Positions 18,108 through 26,736 of a stretch of DNA of 64,000 bases are shown one piece after another. A program made the position numbers and the translations under genes. The notes below the pieces were generated by a model. It was not told the DNA's origin. It searched no databases and saw only the letters and a program-made list of their open reading frames with translations. Source of the DNA: Variovorax fucosicus (GTDB lineage: Bacteria > Pseudomonadota > Gammaproteobacteria > Burkholderiales > Burkholderiaceae_C); NCBI RefSeq assembly GCF_030316825.1, contig NZ_JASZYU010000003.1, positions 248,001-312,000 on the forward strand, written 5' to 3'. Position 1 is the first letter of the stretch. Each line of letters begins with the position of its first letter.

Positions 18108-19577
18108 GTGATCAAACGCGTTTTTCTCGCGCTGCTGCTGGTGCTTGTGGCACTGGCGGCTGCGGTTGCGGTCAACACGCTGCGCACGCCGTCGCGCCAG
18201 GTCGCGGTGGCGCCCGCGCCCCGTCTCGCCATCGATGCGCAGGCCGCCGCCAAACGGCTGGCCGGCGCGATCCCGATGCGCACGGTGTCGAGCTTCGACG
18301 ATGCCAAGGGCAACGACGCCGAGTTCGACAAGCTGCACGCCTACCTCGCGCAGCAGTTCCCCAAGGTGCATGCCACGCTCAAGAAGGAAGTGGTCGGCCA
18401 GAAGGCGCTGCTCTACACCTGGCCGGGCACCGACCCGGCGGCCAAACCGATCGCGCTCATGGCGCACCAGGACATGGTGCCGATCGCGCCGGGCACCGAG
18501 AAGGCCTGGACGGTCGACCCCTTTGCCGGCGAGATCAGGGACGGCTACATCTGGGGCCGCGGCACGCTCGACAACAAGAGCAACCTGTTCGCCCAGATGG
18601 AAGCCGTCGAGCTGCTGATCGGCAGCGGCTTCCAGCCAAAACAGACCGTCTACCTCGTGATGGGCGACGACGAGGAGGTCGGTGGCCTGCGCGGCGCGCG
18701 CCCCATTGCCGAACTGCTGAAGTCGCGCGGCGTCGAGCTCGACTGGGTGCTCGACGAAGGCCTGCTGGTGCTCGACGGCGTGCTGCCGGGCCTTGGCAAG
18801 CCGGCTGCACTGATCGGCCTGGCCGAGAAGGGCTACGCGACGTTCTTCCTCTCGTTCGACACTGCGCCCGGCCATTCCTCGATGCCGCCGCAACACAGCG
18901 CGATCGGCAGCATGAGCGCCGCGCTGGCCCGGCTCGAGGCCAACCAGATGCCGGGCGCCATCCAGGGCGTTGCGGGCGAGATGTTCGGCACGCTGGCACC
19001 CGAGATGGGCGGCATCAACCGCGTGATGCTGTCCAACCTCTGGCTCACCGGCCCACTGGTGGCGGGTCAGCTCGCGAAGAGCCCGAGCAGCAACGCGATG
19101 CTGCGCACCACCACCGCGTTGACCATCGTGCGCGCCGGCAACAAGGACAACGTGCTGCCGGGCCGGGCCGAGGCGGCCGTCAATTTCCGCGTGCTGCCGG
19201 GCGACACGCTGGCCAGCGTCGAAGCGCATCTGCGCAAGTCGTTGGGCAACGACGCGATCCAGGTCAAGGCCTACCCCGGCAACTCCGAGCCCTCGCCGGT
19301 GTCGTCGATCGACAGCACCGGCTACCGCGCAGTGCAGCAGGCGGTGCGCCAGGTGTTCCCCGACGCCGTGGTCGCGCCGGGCCTGATGACCGCGGCCACC
19401 GATTCGCGCCACTTCAGCCTGGTGAGCAGGGCGGTGTTCCGCTTCTCGCCGATCCGCGTGAAGAGCGAGGATCTGCCGCGCTTTCATGGCAACAACGAGC
19501 GCGTGTCGATCGCCAATTACGCCGAGATGATCGGCTTCTATCACCAGCTGCTGCGCAACACGGCGCAGCCGGACTGA
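18108..19577 (+). CDS. M20 family metallohydrolase (PM20D1-like), membrane-anchored or exported
   Basis: This 489-residue protein starts at GTG 18108, 20 bases after the fadB/J-like gene. An N-terminal hydrophobic segment (residues 3-22) acts as signal anchor. The M20 two-zinc site is intact: His120 and Asp122 in LMAHQDMVP, Asp155 in [10 protein letters not shown], the catalytic Glu pair at 189-190 in DDEEVGG, and a C-terminal histidine in DSRHFS. The size and motifs fit the PM20D1 or yeast CPS1 branch; animal PM20D1 reversibly hydrolyses N-fatty-acyl amino acids. A substrate of that type would explain its place between beta-oxidation genes (inference). An ordinary carboxypeptidase is the alternative. 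Confidence 0.85.
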   Translation: MIKRVFLALLLVLVALAAAVAVNTLRTPSRQVAVAPAPRLAIDAQAAAKRLAGAIPMRTVSSFDDAKGNDAEFDKLHAYLAQQFPKVHATLKKEVVGQKALLYTWPGTDPAAKPIALMAHQDMVPIAPGTEKAWTVDPFAGEIRDGYIWGRGTLDNKSNLFAQMEAVELLIGSGFQPKQTVYLVMGDDEEVGGLRGARPIAELLKSRGVELDWVLDEGLLVLDGVLPGLGKPAALIGLAEKGYATFFLSFDTAPGHSSMPPQHSAIGSMSAALARLEANQMPGAIQGVAGEMFGTLAPEMGGINRVMLSNLWLTGPLVAGQLAKSPSSNAMLRTTTALTIVRAGNKDNVLPGRAEAAVNFRVLPGDTLASVEAHLRKSLGNDAIQVKAYPGNSEPSPVSSIDSTGYRAVQQAVRQVFPDAVVAPGLMTAATDSRHFSLVSRAVFRFSPIRVKSEDLPRFHGNNERVSIANYAEMIGFYHQLLRNTAQPD

Positions 19578-19614
19578 CCCTTCCTTCTTTTCCTCTTTCT
19601 CAAAGGACATCACC

Positions 19615-20790
19615 ATGACCAGCGCCGTCATCGTCTCCACCGCCCGCACCCCGCTCGCCAAGAGCTGGAAAGGCGCTTTCAACATGACGCACGGCGCCAC
19701 GCTCGGCGGCCATGCTGTGCAGCATGCCGTGCAGCGGGCCGGCATCGACCCGGCATCGGTCGACGACGTGATCATGGGTTGCGCCACGCCCGAAGGCGCC
19801 ACCGGTTCGAACATCGCGCGCCAGATCGCACTGCGCGCCGGCCTGCCGGTGACGACCTCGGGCATGACCATCAACCGCTTCTGCTCGTCGGGCCTGCAGA
19901 CCATCGCCACCGCAGCCCAGCGCATCATCGCGGGCGAGGGCGACGTGTATGTGGCCGGCGGCGTCGAGAGCATTTCGTGCGTGCAGAACGAAGCCAACAA
20001 GCACATGCTGGCCGACCCCTGGCTGGTGAAGCACAAGCCCGAGATCTACTGGAACATGCTGCAGACGGCAGAACAGGTTGCCAAGCGCTACAACATCGGC
20101 CGCGACGCCATGGACGAGTACGGCGCCGCCAGCCAGCAGAAGGCCACCGCCGCGCTCGAAGCCGGCCGCTTCAAGGACGAGATCGCACCGATCACCGTGC
20201 TGGCCGGCGTGGCCGACCCGGTGATGGGCCTGCGCACCAAGGAAGTGACGATCGAGAACGACGAGGGCATCCGCGCCGGCACCACCAAGGAAGGCATCAG
20301 CGGCATCCGCTCGGCCATGCCCGGCGGTCTGATCTCGGCCGGCAATGCCAGCCAGTTCTCGGACGGTGGCGGCGCCTGCGTGCTGGTCGACGAGAAGTAC
20401 GCGCAGCAAAAGGGCCTGAACCCAATCGGCCGCTTCCTCGGCTTTGCGGTGGCCGGCTGCGAGCCCGACGAAATGGGCATCGGCCCGGTCTTCGCCATTC
20501 CCAAGGTGCTCAAGCGCCTGGGCCTCACGGTCAACGACATCGACCTGTGGGAACTCAACGAAGCCTTCGCTGTGCAGGTGATCTATTGCCGCGACAAGCT
20601 CGGCATCCCGGCCGACCGCCTGAACGTGGACGGCGGCGCCATCGCCGTGGGCCACCCCTACGGCGTGAGCGGCCAGCGCCTGACCGGCCATGCGCTCATC
20701 GAAGGCAAGCGCCGCGGCGCGAAGAAGGTGCTGGTCACGATGTGCATCGGCGGCGGCATGGGTGCCGCGGGCGTGTTCGAAGTTCTTTGA
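19615..20790 (+). CDS. Acetyl-CoA C-acyltransferase (3-ketoacyl-CoA thiolase)
   Basis: This 391-residue thiolase cleaves 3-ketoacyl-CoA to acetyl-CoA and a shortened acyl-CoA. The acyl-accepting cysteine is Cys90 in [10 protein letters not shown], the catalytic histidine is His347 in GHPYGVSG (the usual GHPLGxSG with Leu replaced by Tyr), and the second cysteine is Cys377 in [14 protein letters not shown] precedes the ATG. With the FadB/J-like protein it completes the cycle started by the acyl-CoA dehydrogenases of this block. Confidence 0.94.
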   Translation: MTSAVIVSTARTPLAKSWKGAFNMTHGATLGGHAVQHAVQRAGIDPASVDDVIMGCATPEGATGSNIARQIALRAGLPVTTSGMTINRFCSSGLQTIATAAQRIIAGEGDVYVAGGVESISCVQNEANKHMLADPWLVKHKPEIYWNMLQTAEQVAKRYNIGRDAMDEYGAASQQKATAALEAGRFKDEIAPITVLAGVADPVMGLRTKEVTIENDEGIRAGTTKEGISGIRSAMPGGLISAGNASQFSDGGGACVLVDEKYAQQKGLNPIGRFLGFAVAGCEPDEMGIGPVFAIPKVLKRLGLTVNDIDLWELNEAFAVQVIYCRDKLGIPADRLNVDGGAIAVGHPYGVSGQRLTGHALIEGKRRGAKKVLVTMCIGGGMGAAGVFEVL

Positions 20791-20795
20791 CTCTC

Positions 20796-20880
20796 CCCCA
20801 GGCTGCGGCGCACTGCGTGTCGCCTCCGCCAACCCCCTTCCGGGGGCAACGCCAGCAGCCCGGCGAAGCCGGTTCTGCGG
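20796..20880. repeat. Double-hairpin GC-rich intergenic repeat-like element
   Basis: Two perfect short hairpins lie in tandem: CCCCC-ttcc-GGGGG (20833-20846) and CCGGC-gaa-GCCGG (20860-20872), within a stretch that reads ctgcggcgcactgcgtgtcg on its left side. From memory, elements of this form are dispersed in Comamonadaceae intergenic regions. Only one copy is in this window. It separates thiolase from the next acyl-CoA dehydrogenase gene and may end or stabilise transcripts. Confidence 0.45.
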
Positions 20881-20928
20881 CGTTCCACGAATTTTTGCCG
20901 GCTGCCGGCGTTGTGATCGAGACCGACC

Positions 20929-22779
20929 ATGAGCTTGCGTTCCACCCTCGACTTCCTGCTTTACGACTGGCTCGATGCCGCGTCGCTGAGCCAGCGTGAA
21001 CGCTTTTCGGACCATTCGCGCGAAACCTTCGACGCGGTGCTCGACACCTGCGAGCGCATCGCGCGCGAAAAGTATGCGCCGGCCAATCGCATCGTCGATA
21101 CGCAGGAGCCACACTTCGACGGCGAGAAGGTGATCCTGCCGCAGGCCACGCACGACGCGCACAAGGCTTTCGTCGAGTCCGGCATGCTGAGCGCCGCGCA
21201 GGACTACGACATCGGCGGCATGCAGTTGCCCTACACGCTGCAGGCAGCGGCCAACAGCTTCTTCGCGATGGCGTCGGTCAGCATCGGGTCGGGCATGCTG
21301 ACGAGCGGCAATGCCAACCTGCTGATGGTGCACGGCACCGGGACGCAGAAAGAGGTGTTCGCCAAGAACGAATTTTCGGGCCGCTGGGCCGGCACCATGT
21401 GCCTGTCGGAGCCGCAGGCCGGCTCGTCGCTGAGCGACGTGGCCACGCGCGCCGTGCCCGATGATGCCGACTACCAGGACGACCCGCTCGGCCCGCGCTA
21501 TCGCCTGACCGGCAACAAGATGTGGATCTCGTCGGGCGACCATGAACTGACCGAGAACATCGTGCACATCGTGCTCGCCAAGATCCCCGACGCGAACGGC
21601 AAACTCGTGCCGGGCACGCGCGGCATCTCGCTGTTCATCGTGCCCAAGCGCATGGTGAACACCGAGGGCGAGCTCACCGGCGAGCGCAACGACGTGGCGC
21701 TCGCGGGCCTCAACCACAAGCTGGGCTGGCGCGGCACCACCAACACGCTGCTGAACTTCGGCGAGGGCAAGTACCCGGTCGACGGCAAGGCCGGGGCCGT
21801 GGGCTACCTGGTCGGCGCGCCCGGCAAGGGCCTGCACTGCATGTTCCACATGATGAACGAGGCCCGCATCGGCGTGGGCACGGCGGCGGCCATGCTCGGC
21901 ATGGCGGGTTACTACGCCTCGCTCGACTACGCCAAATCGCGGCCGCAGGGCAGGGCGGTGCAGAAGGCCGATGCCGGCGGCGGCGTGGTCAAGGATTCGG
22001 CCAGCCCGCAGGTTCGCATCATCGAGCATGCCGACGTGCGCCGCATGCTGCTCGCGCAGAAGGCCTACTGCGAAGGCGCGCTGGCGCTGGAGCTGTATTG
22101 CGCGCGGCTGGTCGACGTCCAGAAAACCGGCAATGCCGAGGAAGCCGACGATGCCCGCCTGCTGCTCGAAGTGCTCACGCCCATCGCCAAGAGCTGGCCC
22201 AGCGAGTGGTGCCTGGAAGCGAACTCGCTCGCGATCCAGATCCACGGCGGCTACGGCTACACGCGCGATTTCCCGGTGGAGCAGTACTGGCGCGACAACC
22301 GCCTGAACATGATCCATGAAGGCACGCACGGCATCCAGGCCGCCGACCTGCTGGGCCGCAAGGTGCTGATGGAAAACGGCCGCGGCCTGAAGCTGCTGGC
22401 GGGCCGCATCACCGACACCATCGCGCGCGCCGCGCAGGTGCCCGAGCTGGCGCCGCATGCCCGGGCGCTGGGCGAAGCGCTGCAACGCCTGGGCAGCGCG
22501 ACGCAGGCCGCCTGGTCGACCGGCGACCCGCAGGCCGCACTGGCCAATGCCGTGCCGTACATGCAGGCTTTCGGCCACACTGTGCTGGCCTGGATCTGGC
22601 TCGACGTGGCCGCGCGCGCGTTGGCGCTCGACGGCGCAAAATCCAACCCGTCCACCGCCGGAAGAACGGGCGCTGCAGCCTATTTCTTCCATTACGAACT
22701 GCCCAAGATCGGCGCCTGGCTCAACGTGGTGGAAAGCCGCGACGCGACCTGCACCGAACTGTCTGAGGAAGCGTTCTGA
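20929..22779 (+). CDS. Acyl-CoA dehydrogenase (large, DmdC-like)
   Basis: This 616-residue FAD enzyme is longer than classical acyl-CoA dehydrogenases (about 380-400) because of an extra C-terminal helical domain, as in the DmdC/FadE12 group. Motifs include MCLSEPQAGSSLSDV (flavin contact), ITGNK-type LTGNKMWISSGDHE, IQIHGGYGYTRDFPVEQYWRD, and the likely catalytic glutamate in MIHEGTHGIQ. It introduces the alpha-beta double bond into acyl-CoA. The stop codon overlaps the next small gene's ATG (TGATG). Confidence 0.92.
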   Translation: MSLRSTLDFLLYDWLDAASLSQRERFSDHSRETFDAVLDTCERIAREKYAPANRIVDTQEPHFDGEKVILPQATHDAHKAFVESGMLSAAQDYDIGGMQLPYTLQAAANSFFAMASVSIGSGMLTSGNANLLMVHGTGTQKEVFAKNEFSGRWAGTMCLSEPQAGSSLSDVATRAVPDDADYQDDPLGPRYRLTGNKMWISSGDHELTENIVHIVLAKIPDANGKLVPGTRGISLFIVPKRMVNTEGELTGERNDVALAGLNHKLGWRGTTNTLLNFGEGKYPVDGKAGAVGYLVGAPGKGLHCMFHMMNEARIGVGTAAAMLGMAGYYASLDYAKSRPQGRAVQKADAGGGVVKDSASPQVRIIEHADVRRMLLAQKAYCEGALALELYCARLVDVQKTGNAEEADDARLLLEVLTPIAKSWPSEWCLEANSLAIQIHGGYGYTRDFPVEQYWRDNRLNMIHEGTHGIQAADLLGRKVLMENGRGLKLLAGRITDTIARAAQVPELAPHARALGEALQRLGSATQAAWSTGDPQAALANAVPYMQAFGHTVLAWIWLDVAARALALDGAKSNPSTAGRTGAAAYFFHYELPKIGAWLNVVESRDATCTELSEEAF

Positions 22780-23012
22780 TGAACGCCGGAAGCTACATGC
22801 CCCAACTGAATTCAAGCAAGCCACCCAAGCCCCACGCCCGGCTCGAAAACTGGATCTGGATCCTGATCTACGGCGGCCTGTTCCTCGTGATCCTCGGCCT
22901 CGCCAGCGGCCGCACCGACGCCACGATCGGCTGGCTGCTGGCGATCCCCGGCGCGGTGGCGGCCGCGGTCGGCATCGTGCTGATCTACGTGCGCTCGCGC
23001 CTGCCTTCATGA
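22779..23012 (+). CDS. Small two-helix membrane protein of unknown function
   Basis: This 77-residue protein has a short polar N-terminus and two predicted membrane helices (about 26-43 and 50-71) separated by the loop SGRTDATIG, ending in basic RSRLPS. I do not recognise a family. It is translationally coupled on both sides: its ATG overlaps the acyl-CoA dehydrogenase stop and its stop overlaps the DUF2252 start. This suggests a real gene tied to one of those proteins, perhaps as a membrane anchor or assembly partner (inference). Confidence 0.7.
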   Translation: MNAGSYMPQLNSSKPPKPHARLENWIWILIYGGLFLVILGLASGRTDATIGWLLAIPGAVAAAVGIVLIYVRSRLPS

Positions 23013-24403
23013 CCACCCGCCGGCCGCGCCCGACGCCACTGCCGTCGCCCGCGGAGCGGCAGGCTTTCGGCCGCGGCCAGCGCAAGCGCTTCGAGCGCGA
23101 GCAACTCGCGCAGGCGCCCGTGCCGAACGCCGCGGGGCGCGACCCGCTCGGCTGGCTCAAGGCCTCGAACCGCGGCCGCGTGCCGGAGCTGGTGGCGGTG
23201 CGCCATGGCCGCATGCTGGCCAACCCGCTGGCCTTTTACCGGGGCGCCGCCAGCCTGATGGCGAACGACCTGGCAAGCCTGCCGCACAGCGGTGTCATGA
23301 CACAGCTTTGCGGCGACGCCCATCTTGCGAACTTCGGTTTTTTCGCAAGCCCGGAACGCGCGCTGGTGTTCGACATCAACGACTTCGACGAAACGCTGCA
23401 AGGCCCCTTCGACTGGGATCTGCGCCGCCTGGCCACCTCGTTCGTGGTGGCGGCGCGCGAGCTCGGCTTCAAGCCGCGAGTCGGCCGCGATGCGGTCGAC
23501 CGGCTGGTCGATGCCTACCGCGAGCGCATGCGCCGCTTCGCCCGCATGGACACGCTGGAAGCCTGGTACCTGCGCCTCACTTCGCAGACGCTGCTGAAGC
23601 TAGGGGCCGAAGACGAGGCCGAGCTGGCCGTCATCAAGAAGGCGCGCCACAGCACCGCGCGCGTGTTCGCGCAGGAGGCCACGGAGGTAGTCGACGGCCG
23701 CCTGATGATTCGCGACCAGCCGCCGTTCGTCTACCACGACGCGGCTGCCACGCAACGCGAGATCCGCCGTTTTCGCGCCGGGCTGCCGGCCTTTCTGGCG
23801 CAGTACCGCGCCAGCCTCCCGCCGGAACGGCAACGCCTGTTCGACCGCTACGAGCTGCACGACGTGGCCGTGCTCACTCCGGGCGTTGGTTCGGTCGGGC
23901 GGCGCTGCTTCTTGCTGCTGCTGGTGGCCGACCAGCGCCATCCGCTGTTCCTGCAATGCAAGGAGGCCGGCGCCTCGGTCCTCGAAGCGCACCTTGGCGC
24001 GTCGTCGGCCGGCTCGCCCGGCCAGCGCGTCGTGGAAGGCCAACGGCTGGCACAGGCCGCCAGCGACGTGTTCCTGGGCTGGGCCGACGTGCCGGGTGCC
24101 AGCGGTTTCTACGTGCGGCAGCTGCGCGACATGAAAGCCGCCTACAAGCTCGAGGATTTCACCCCGGCCGACCTGGTCGAGTTCGCCGAAGCCTGTGGCT
24201 ACGGCCTGGCACGCGCACATGCCAAGGGCGGCGACGCCTGGGCCATCACCGGCTACCTCGGCCGCTCGAAACGCTTCAACACGGCGCTGGCCGGCTTTGC
24301 AGAGGCCTATGCCGATGTGAACCTGGCCGACTGGCAGCAGCTTGCTGCCGCCGTGACCGCGGGCCGCTTTGCCGCTTTCGTGACAGAGGACAAGGCCGCC
24401 TGA
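23009..24403 (+). CDS. DUF2252 family protein (kinase-like fold)
   Basis: This 464-residue protein matches DUF2252. Diagnostic segments are the FYRGAASLMANDLA block near residue 75, LCGDAHLANFGFFASPE, the acidic FDINDFDETLQGPFDWDLRRLATSF and a late YGLARAHAKGGD. GDAHLANFG followed by NDFDE resembles the catalytic loop of aminoglycoside-phosphotransferase-like kinases, so a small-molecule kinase role is plausible, though unproven. The start at 23009 overlaps the preceding stop. It has no obvious link to beta-oxidation apart from operon position. Confidence 0.85.
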   Translation: MTTRRPRPTPLPSPAERQAFGRGQRKRFEREQLAQAPVPNAAGRDPLGWLKASNRGRVPELVAVRHGRMLANPLAFYRGAASLMANDLASLPHSGVMTQLCGDAHLANFGFFASPERALVFDINDFDETLQGPFDWDLRRLATSFVVAARELGFKPRVGRDAVDRLVDAYRERMRRFARMDTLEAWYLRLTSQTLLKLGAEDEAELAVIKKARHSTARVFAQEATEVVDGRLMIRDQPPFVYHDAAATQREIRRFRAGLPAFLAQYRASLPPERQRLFDRYELHDVAVLTPGVGSVGRRCFLLLLVADQRHPLFLQCKEAGASVLEAHLGASSAGSPGQRVVEGQRLAQAASDVFLGWADVPGASGFYVRQLRDMKAAYKLEDFTPADLVEFAEACGYGLARAHAKGGDAWAITGYLGRSKRFNTALAGFAEAYADVNLADWQQLAAAVTAGRFAAFVTEDKAA

Positions 24404-24445
24404 CGGCCGTTCGATCCCATTCCTTTCTCAATCTTCGGAGACACC

Positions 24446-25243
24446 ATGAACCCCCGCACCGTCCAGCAACTGTTCGACCTCACCGGCAAGACCGCGCTCA
24501 TCACGGGCGGCTCGCGCGGCCTTGGCCTGCAGATGGCGCATGCGCTCGGCGAAGCCGGCGCAAAGATCATGCTGAGTTCGCGCAAGGCCGACGACCTGGA
24601 GCAGGCTGCGGCCGAGCTGCAGGCGGCCGGGATCGATGCCCGCTGGATCGCCGCCGACTGCTCGAAAGAAGAAGACACGCGCCGCCTGGCCGACGAGACG
24701 CTGGAGCGCATGGGCGCGGTCGACATCCTGGTCAACAACGCGGGCGCCAGCTGGGGCGCGCCGGCCGAGAGCCACCCGGTCGAGGCCTGGGACAAGGTGA
24801 TGAACCTCAACGTGCGCGGCTACTTCATCCTGTCGCAGCAGATCGCCAACGCCTACATGATCCCGAAGAAGACCGGCCGCATCATCAACATCGCGTCGAT
24901 CGCCGGCCTCAACGGCAACCCGCCCGAGATGAGCACGCTGGCCTACAACACCTCGAAAACGGCGGTGATCGGTTTCACCCGGACGCTCGCGGCCGAATGG
25001 GGCAAGTACAACATCAACGTCAACGCGATCTGCCCGGGCTTCTTCATGACCAAGATGGCGGCCACGCTGATCAAGTCGATCGGCGAGGAAAAGATGGCCA
25101 ACGCCGCGCCGCTCAGGCGCCTGGGCGACGACGAAGACCTGAAGGGCCTGACGCTGCTGTACGCGAGCGATGCCGGCAAGCACATCACCGGCCAGTGGCT
25201 GGCGGTGGACGGTGGCGTAAGCGTGGTTCTGGGGGCTGCGTGA
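24446..25243 (+). CDS. SDR family oxidoreductase (3-hydroxyacyl/alcohol dehydrogenase type)
   Basis: This 265-residue classical short-chain dehydrogenase has the cofactor motif GGSRGLG near residue 18, NNAG, a catalytic Ser in NIASIAG and the YNTSK active-site motif, then NAICPGFFMTKM. An arginine after the first glycine-rich strand (SSRKADD) suggests NADP(H). Its stop overlaps the next gene's GTG start, coupling it to a hotdog thioesterase. A role on hydroxy- or ketoacyl intermediates fits, but the substrate is not readable. Confidence 0.9.
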   Translation: MNPRTVQQLFDLTGKTALITGGSRGLGLQMAHALGEAGAKIMLSSRKADDLEQAAAELQAAGIDARWIAADCSKEEDTRRLADETLERMGAVDILVNNAGASWGAPAESHPVEAWDKVMNLNVRGYFILSQQIANAYMIPKKTGRIINIASIAGLNGNPPEMSTLAYNTSKTAVIGFTRTLAAEWGKYNINVNAICPGFFMTKMAATLIKSIGEEKMANAAPLRRLGDDEDLKGLTLLYASDAGKHITGQWLAVDGGVSVVLGAA

Positions 25244-25674
25244 GCCTTTCATTCGGTGTCGCGATCCCGTTCGTCGACCACCTAGGCTTCACGCTCGAGC
25301 GCTTCGAGAATGGCGAGTCGGAGCTGCACTACACGGCGCGGCCCGAGCACCTCAACAGCTTCTTCGTCACGCACGGCGGCGCCTGCATGACGCTGATGGA
25401 CGTGACCATGGCCACGGCGGCGCGCAGCGTGCAGCCGGATATGGGCGTGGTCACCATCGAGATGAAGTCCAGCTTCATGCAGCCGGCACGCGGCCCCCTG
25501 GTGGGCAAGGGCCGGCTGCTGCACCGCACTGCCACCATGGCCTTTACCGAAGCGAAGATCTACGACAGCGCCGGGCGCCTTTGCTCCCACAGCACCGGCA
25601 CCTTCAAGTACGTCAAGCGCCTGCCGGTTGGCGGCACCGAAGTGCACGCCATGCAGCCGCTCTCCACCGACTGA
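25240..25674 (+). CDS. PaaI/YbgC-type hotdog thioesterase
   Basis: This 144-residue protein starts at GTG 25240, overlapping the SDR stop by four bases. It shows the hotdog thioesterase pattern: FTLERFENGESELHY, the helix with HGGACMTLMDVTMATAA (the motif holding the catalytic acid), and VVTIEMKSSFMQPARGPLVGKG. It would hydrolyse acyl- or aryl-CoA to relieve CoA trapping or release product. It sits between the SDR and the MDR reductase in the same plus-strand run. Confidence 0.88.
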   Translation: MSLSFGVAIPFVDHLGFTLERFENGESELHYTARPEHLNSFFVTHGGACMTLMDVTMATAARSVQPDMGVVTIEMKSSFMQPARGPLVGKGRLLHRTATMAFTEAKIYDSAGRLCSHSTGTFKYVKRLPVGGTEVHAMQPLSTD

Positions 25675-25695
25675 TTTTTCAAGAGACAAACCACC

Positions 25696-26712
25696 ATGCC
25701 AGTCAACAAGCAGATCCATCTCGACAACCGCCCCGAAGGCGAAGCCACCACCGGCAACTTCAAGCTGGTGACCGGCGAAACCCCTGCGCTGCAGGACAAC
25801 CAGGTGCTGGTGCGCCACCACTACATGAGCCTCGACCCGTACATGCGCGGCCGCATGAACGACTCGAAGAGCTATACCGCCAACCAGCCCGTCGGCCAGG
25901 TGTTCCAGGGCGGCACGGTCGGCGAGGTGGTCGAGAGCCGGCACCCCAGATATGCCGTTGGCGACAAGGTCGTCGGCTTCGGCGGCTGGCAGGAATACAG
26001 CGTGGTCGATGCCTCGCTGCCCGGTGCGCTCAAGAAGGTCGACACCACCCATGTGCCGCTGTCGCACTACCTCGGCGCGGTCGGCATGCCGGGCGTGACG
26101 GCGTGGTACGGCCTGGTCAAGATCATCGCGCCGAAAGAGGGCGAAACCGTCGTCATCACCGCCGCCTCGGGCGCGGTCGGCAGCGCCTTCGGTGCGCTGG
26201 CCAAGGCGCGCGGCTGCCGCGTGGTCGGCATTGCAGGCGGGCCGGACAAGTGCAAGTATGTGACCGACGAGCTCGGCTTCGACGCGTGCATCGACTACCG
26301 CGCGCACCCGGACGTGAAGAGCATGAGCACGGCGCTGAAAGAAGCCTGCCCCGATGGCATCGACGGCTATTTCGAAAACGTCGGCGGCTACATCTTCGAC
26401 GCGGTGCTGCTGCGCTGCAATGCGTTTGCGCGCGTGGCGTTGTGCGGAATGATCGCCGGCTACGACGGCGCGCCGATGCCGCTCGCCAACCCGGCGCTGT
26501 TCCTGATCAACCGCATCAAGCTCGAAGGCTTTATCGTGAGCGAGCACATGGAAGTCTGGCCCGAGGCGCTGGCGGAGCTCGGCAAGCTGGTGGCCACCGG
26601 CAAGCTCAGGCCGCGCGAGTCGATCGCGCAGGGCATCGAGGCGGCGCCGGAGGCCTTCCTGGGCCTGCTCAAGGGCAAGAACTTCGGCAAGCAATTGGTC
26701 AAGCTGATCTAG
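25696..26712 (+). CDS. NADP-dependent MDR oxidoreductase (CurA/leukotriene-B4-12-HD-like)
   Basis: This 338-residue protein belongs to the zinc-free medium-chain reductases that reduce the double bond of alpha,beta-unsaturated carbonyls with NADPH. Motifs include MSLDPYMRGRM (typical of this group), GMPGVTAWYGL, the Rossmann loop ITAASGAVGSAFGALAKARG and GYFENVGG. Zinc-binding cysteines of alcohol dehydrogenases are absent. A purine-rich sequence precedes the ATG. It could process enone by-products or a specific unsaturated substrate of this pathway. Confidence 0.9.
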   Translation: MPVNKQIHLDNRPEGEATTGNFKLVTGETPALQDNQVLVRHHYMSLDPYMRGRMNDSKSYTANQPVGQVFQGGTVGEVVESRHPRYAVGDKVVGFGGWQEYSVVDASLPGALKKVDTTHVPLSHYLGAVGMPGVTAWYGLVKIIAPKEGETVVITAASGAVGSAFGALAKARGCRVVGIAGGPDKCKYVTDELGFDACIDYRAHPDVKSMSTALKEACPDGIDGYFENVGGYIFDAVLLRCNAFARVALCGMIAGYDGAPMPLANPALFLINRIKLEGFIVSEHMEVWPEALAELGKLVATGKLRPRESIAQGIEAAPEAFLGLLKGKNFGKQLVKLI

Positions 26713-26736
26713 TCTTTACCGCGAAGGGGGTTGGCG

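Noticed and set aside
19600-23223. Very long open frame (about 1200 codons) on the minus strand opposite thiolase, acyl-CoA dehydrogenase and DUF2252 genes
   Set aside because: It is the codon-position shadow of high-GC genes: composition is His/Arg/Ala/Gly-rich without any recognisable domain, while the plus-strand proteins are clear family members.
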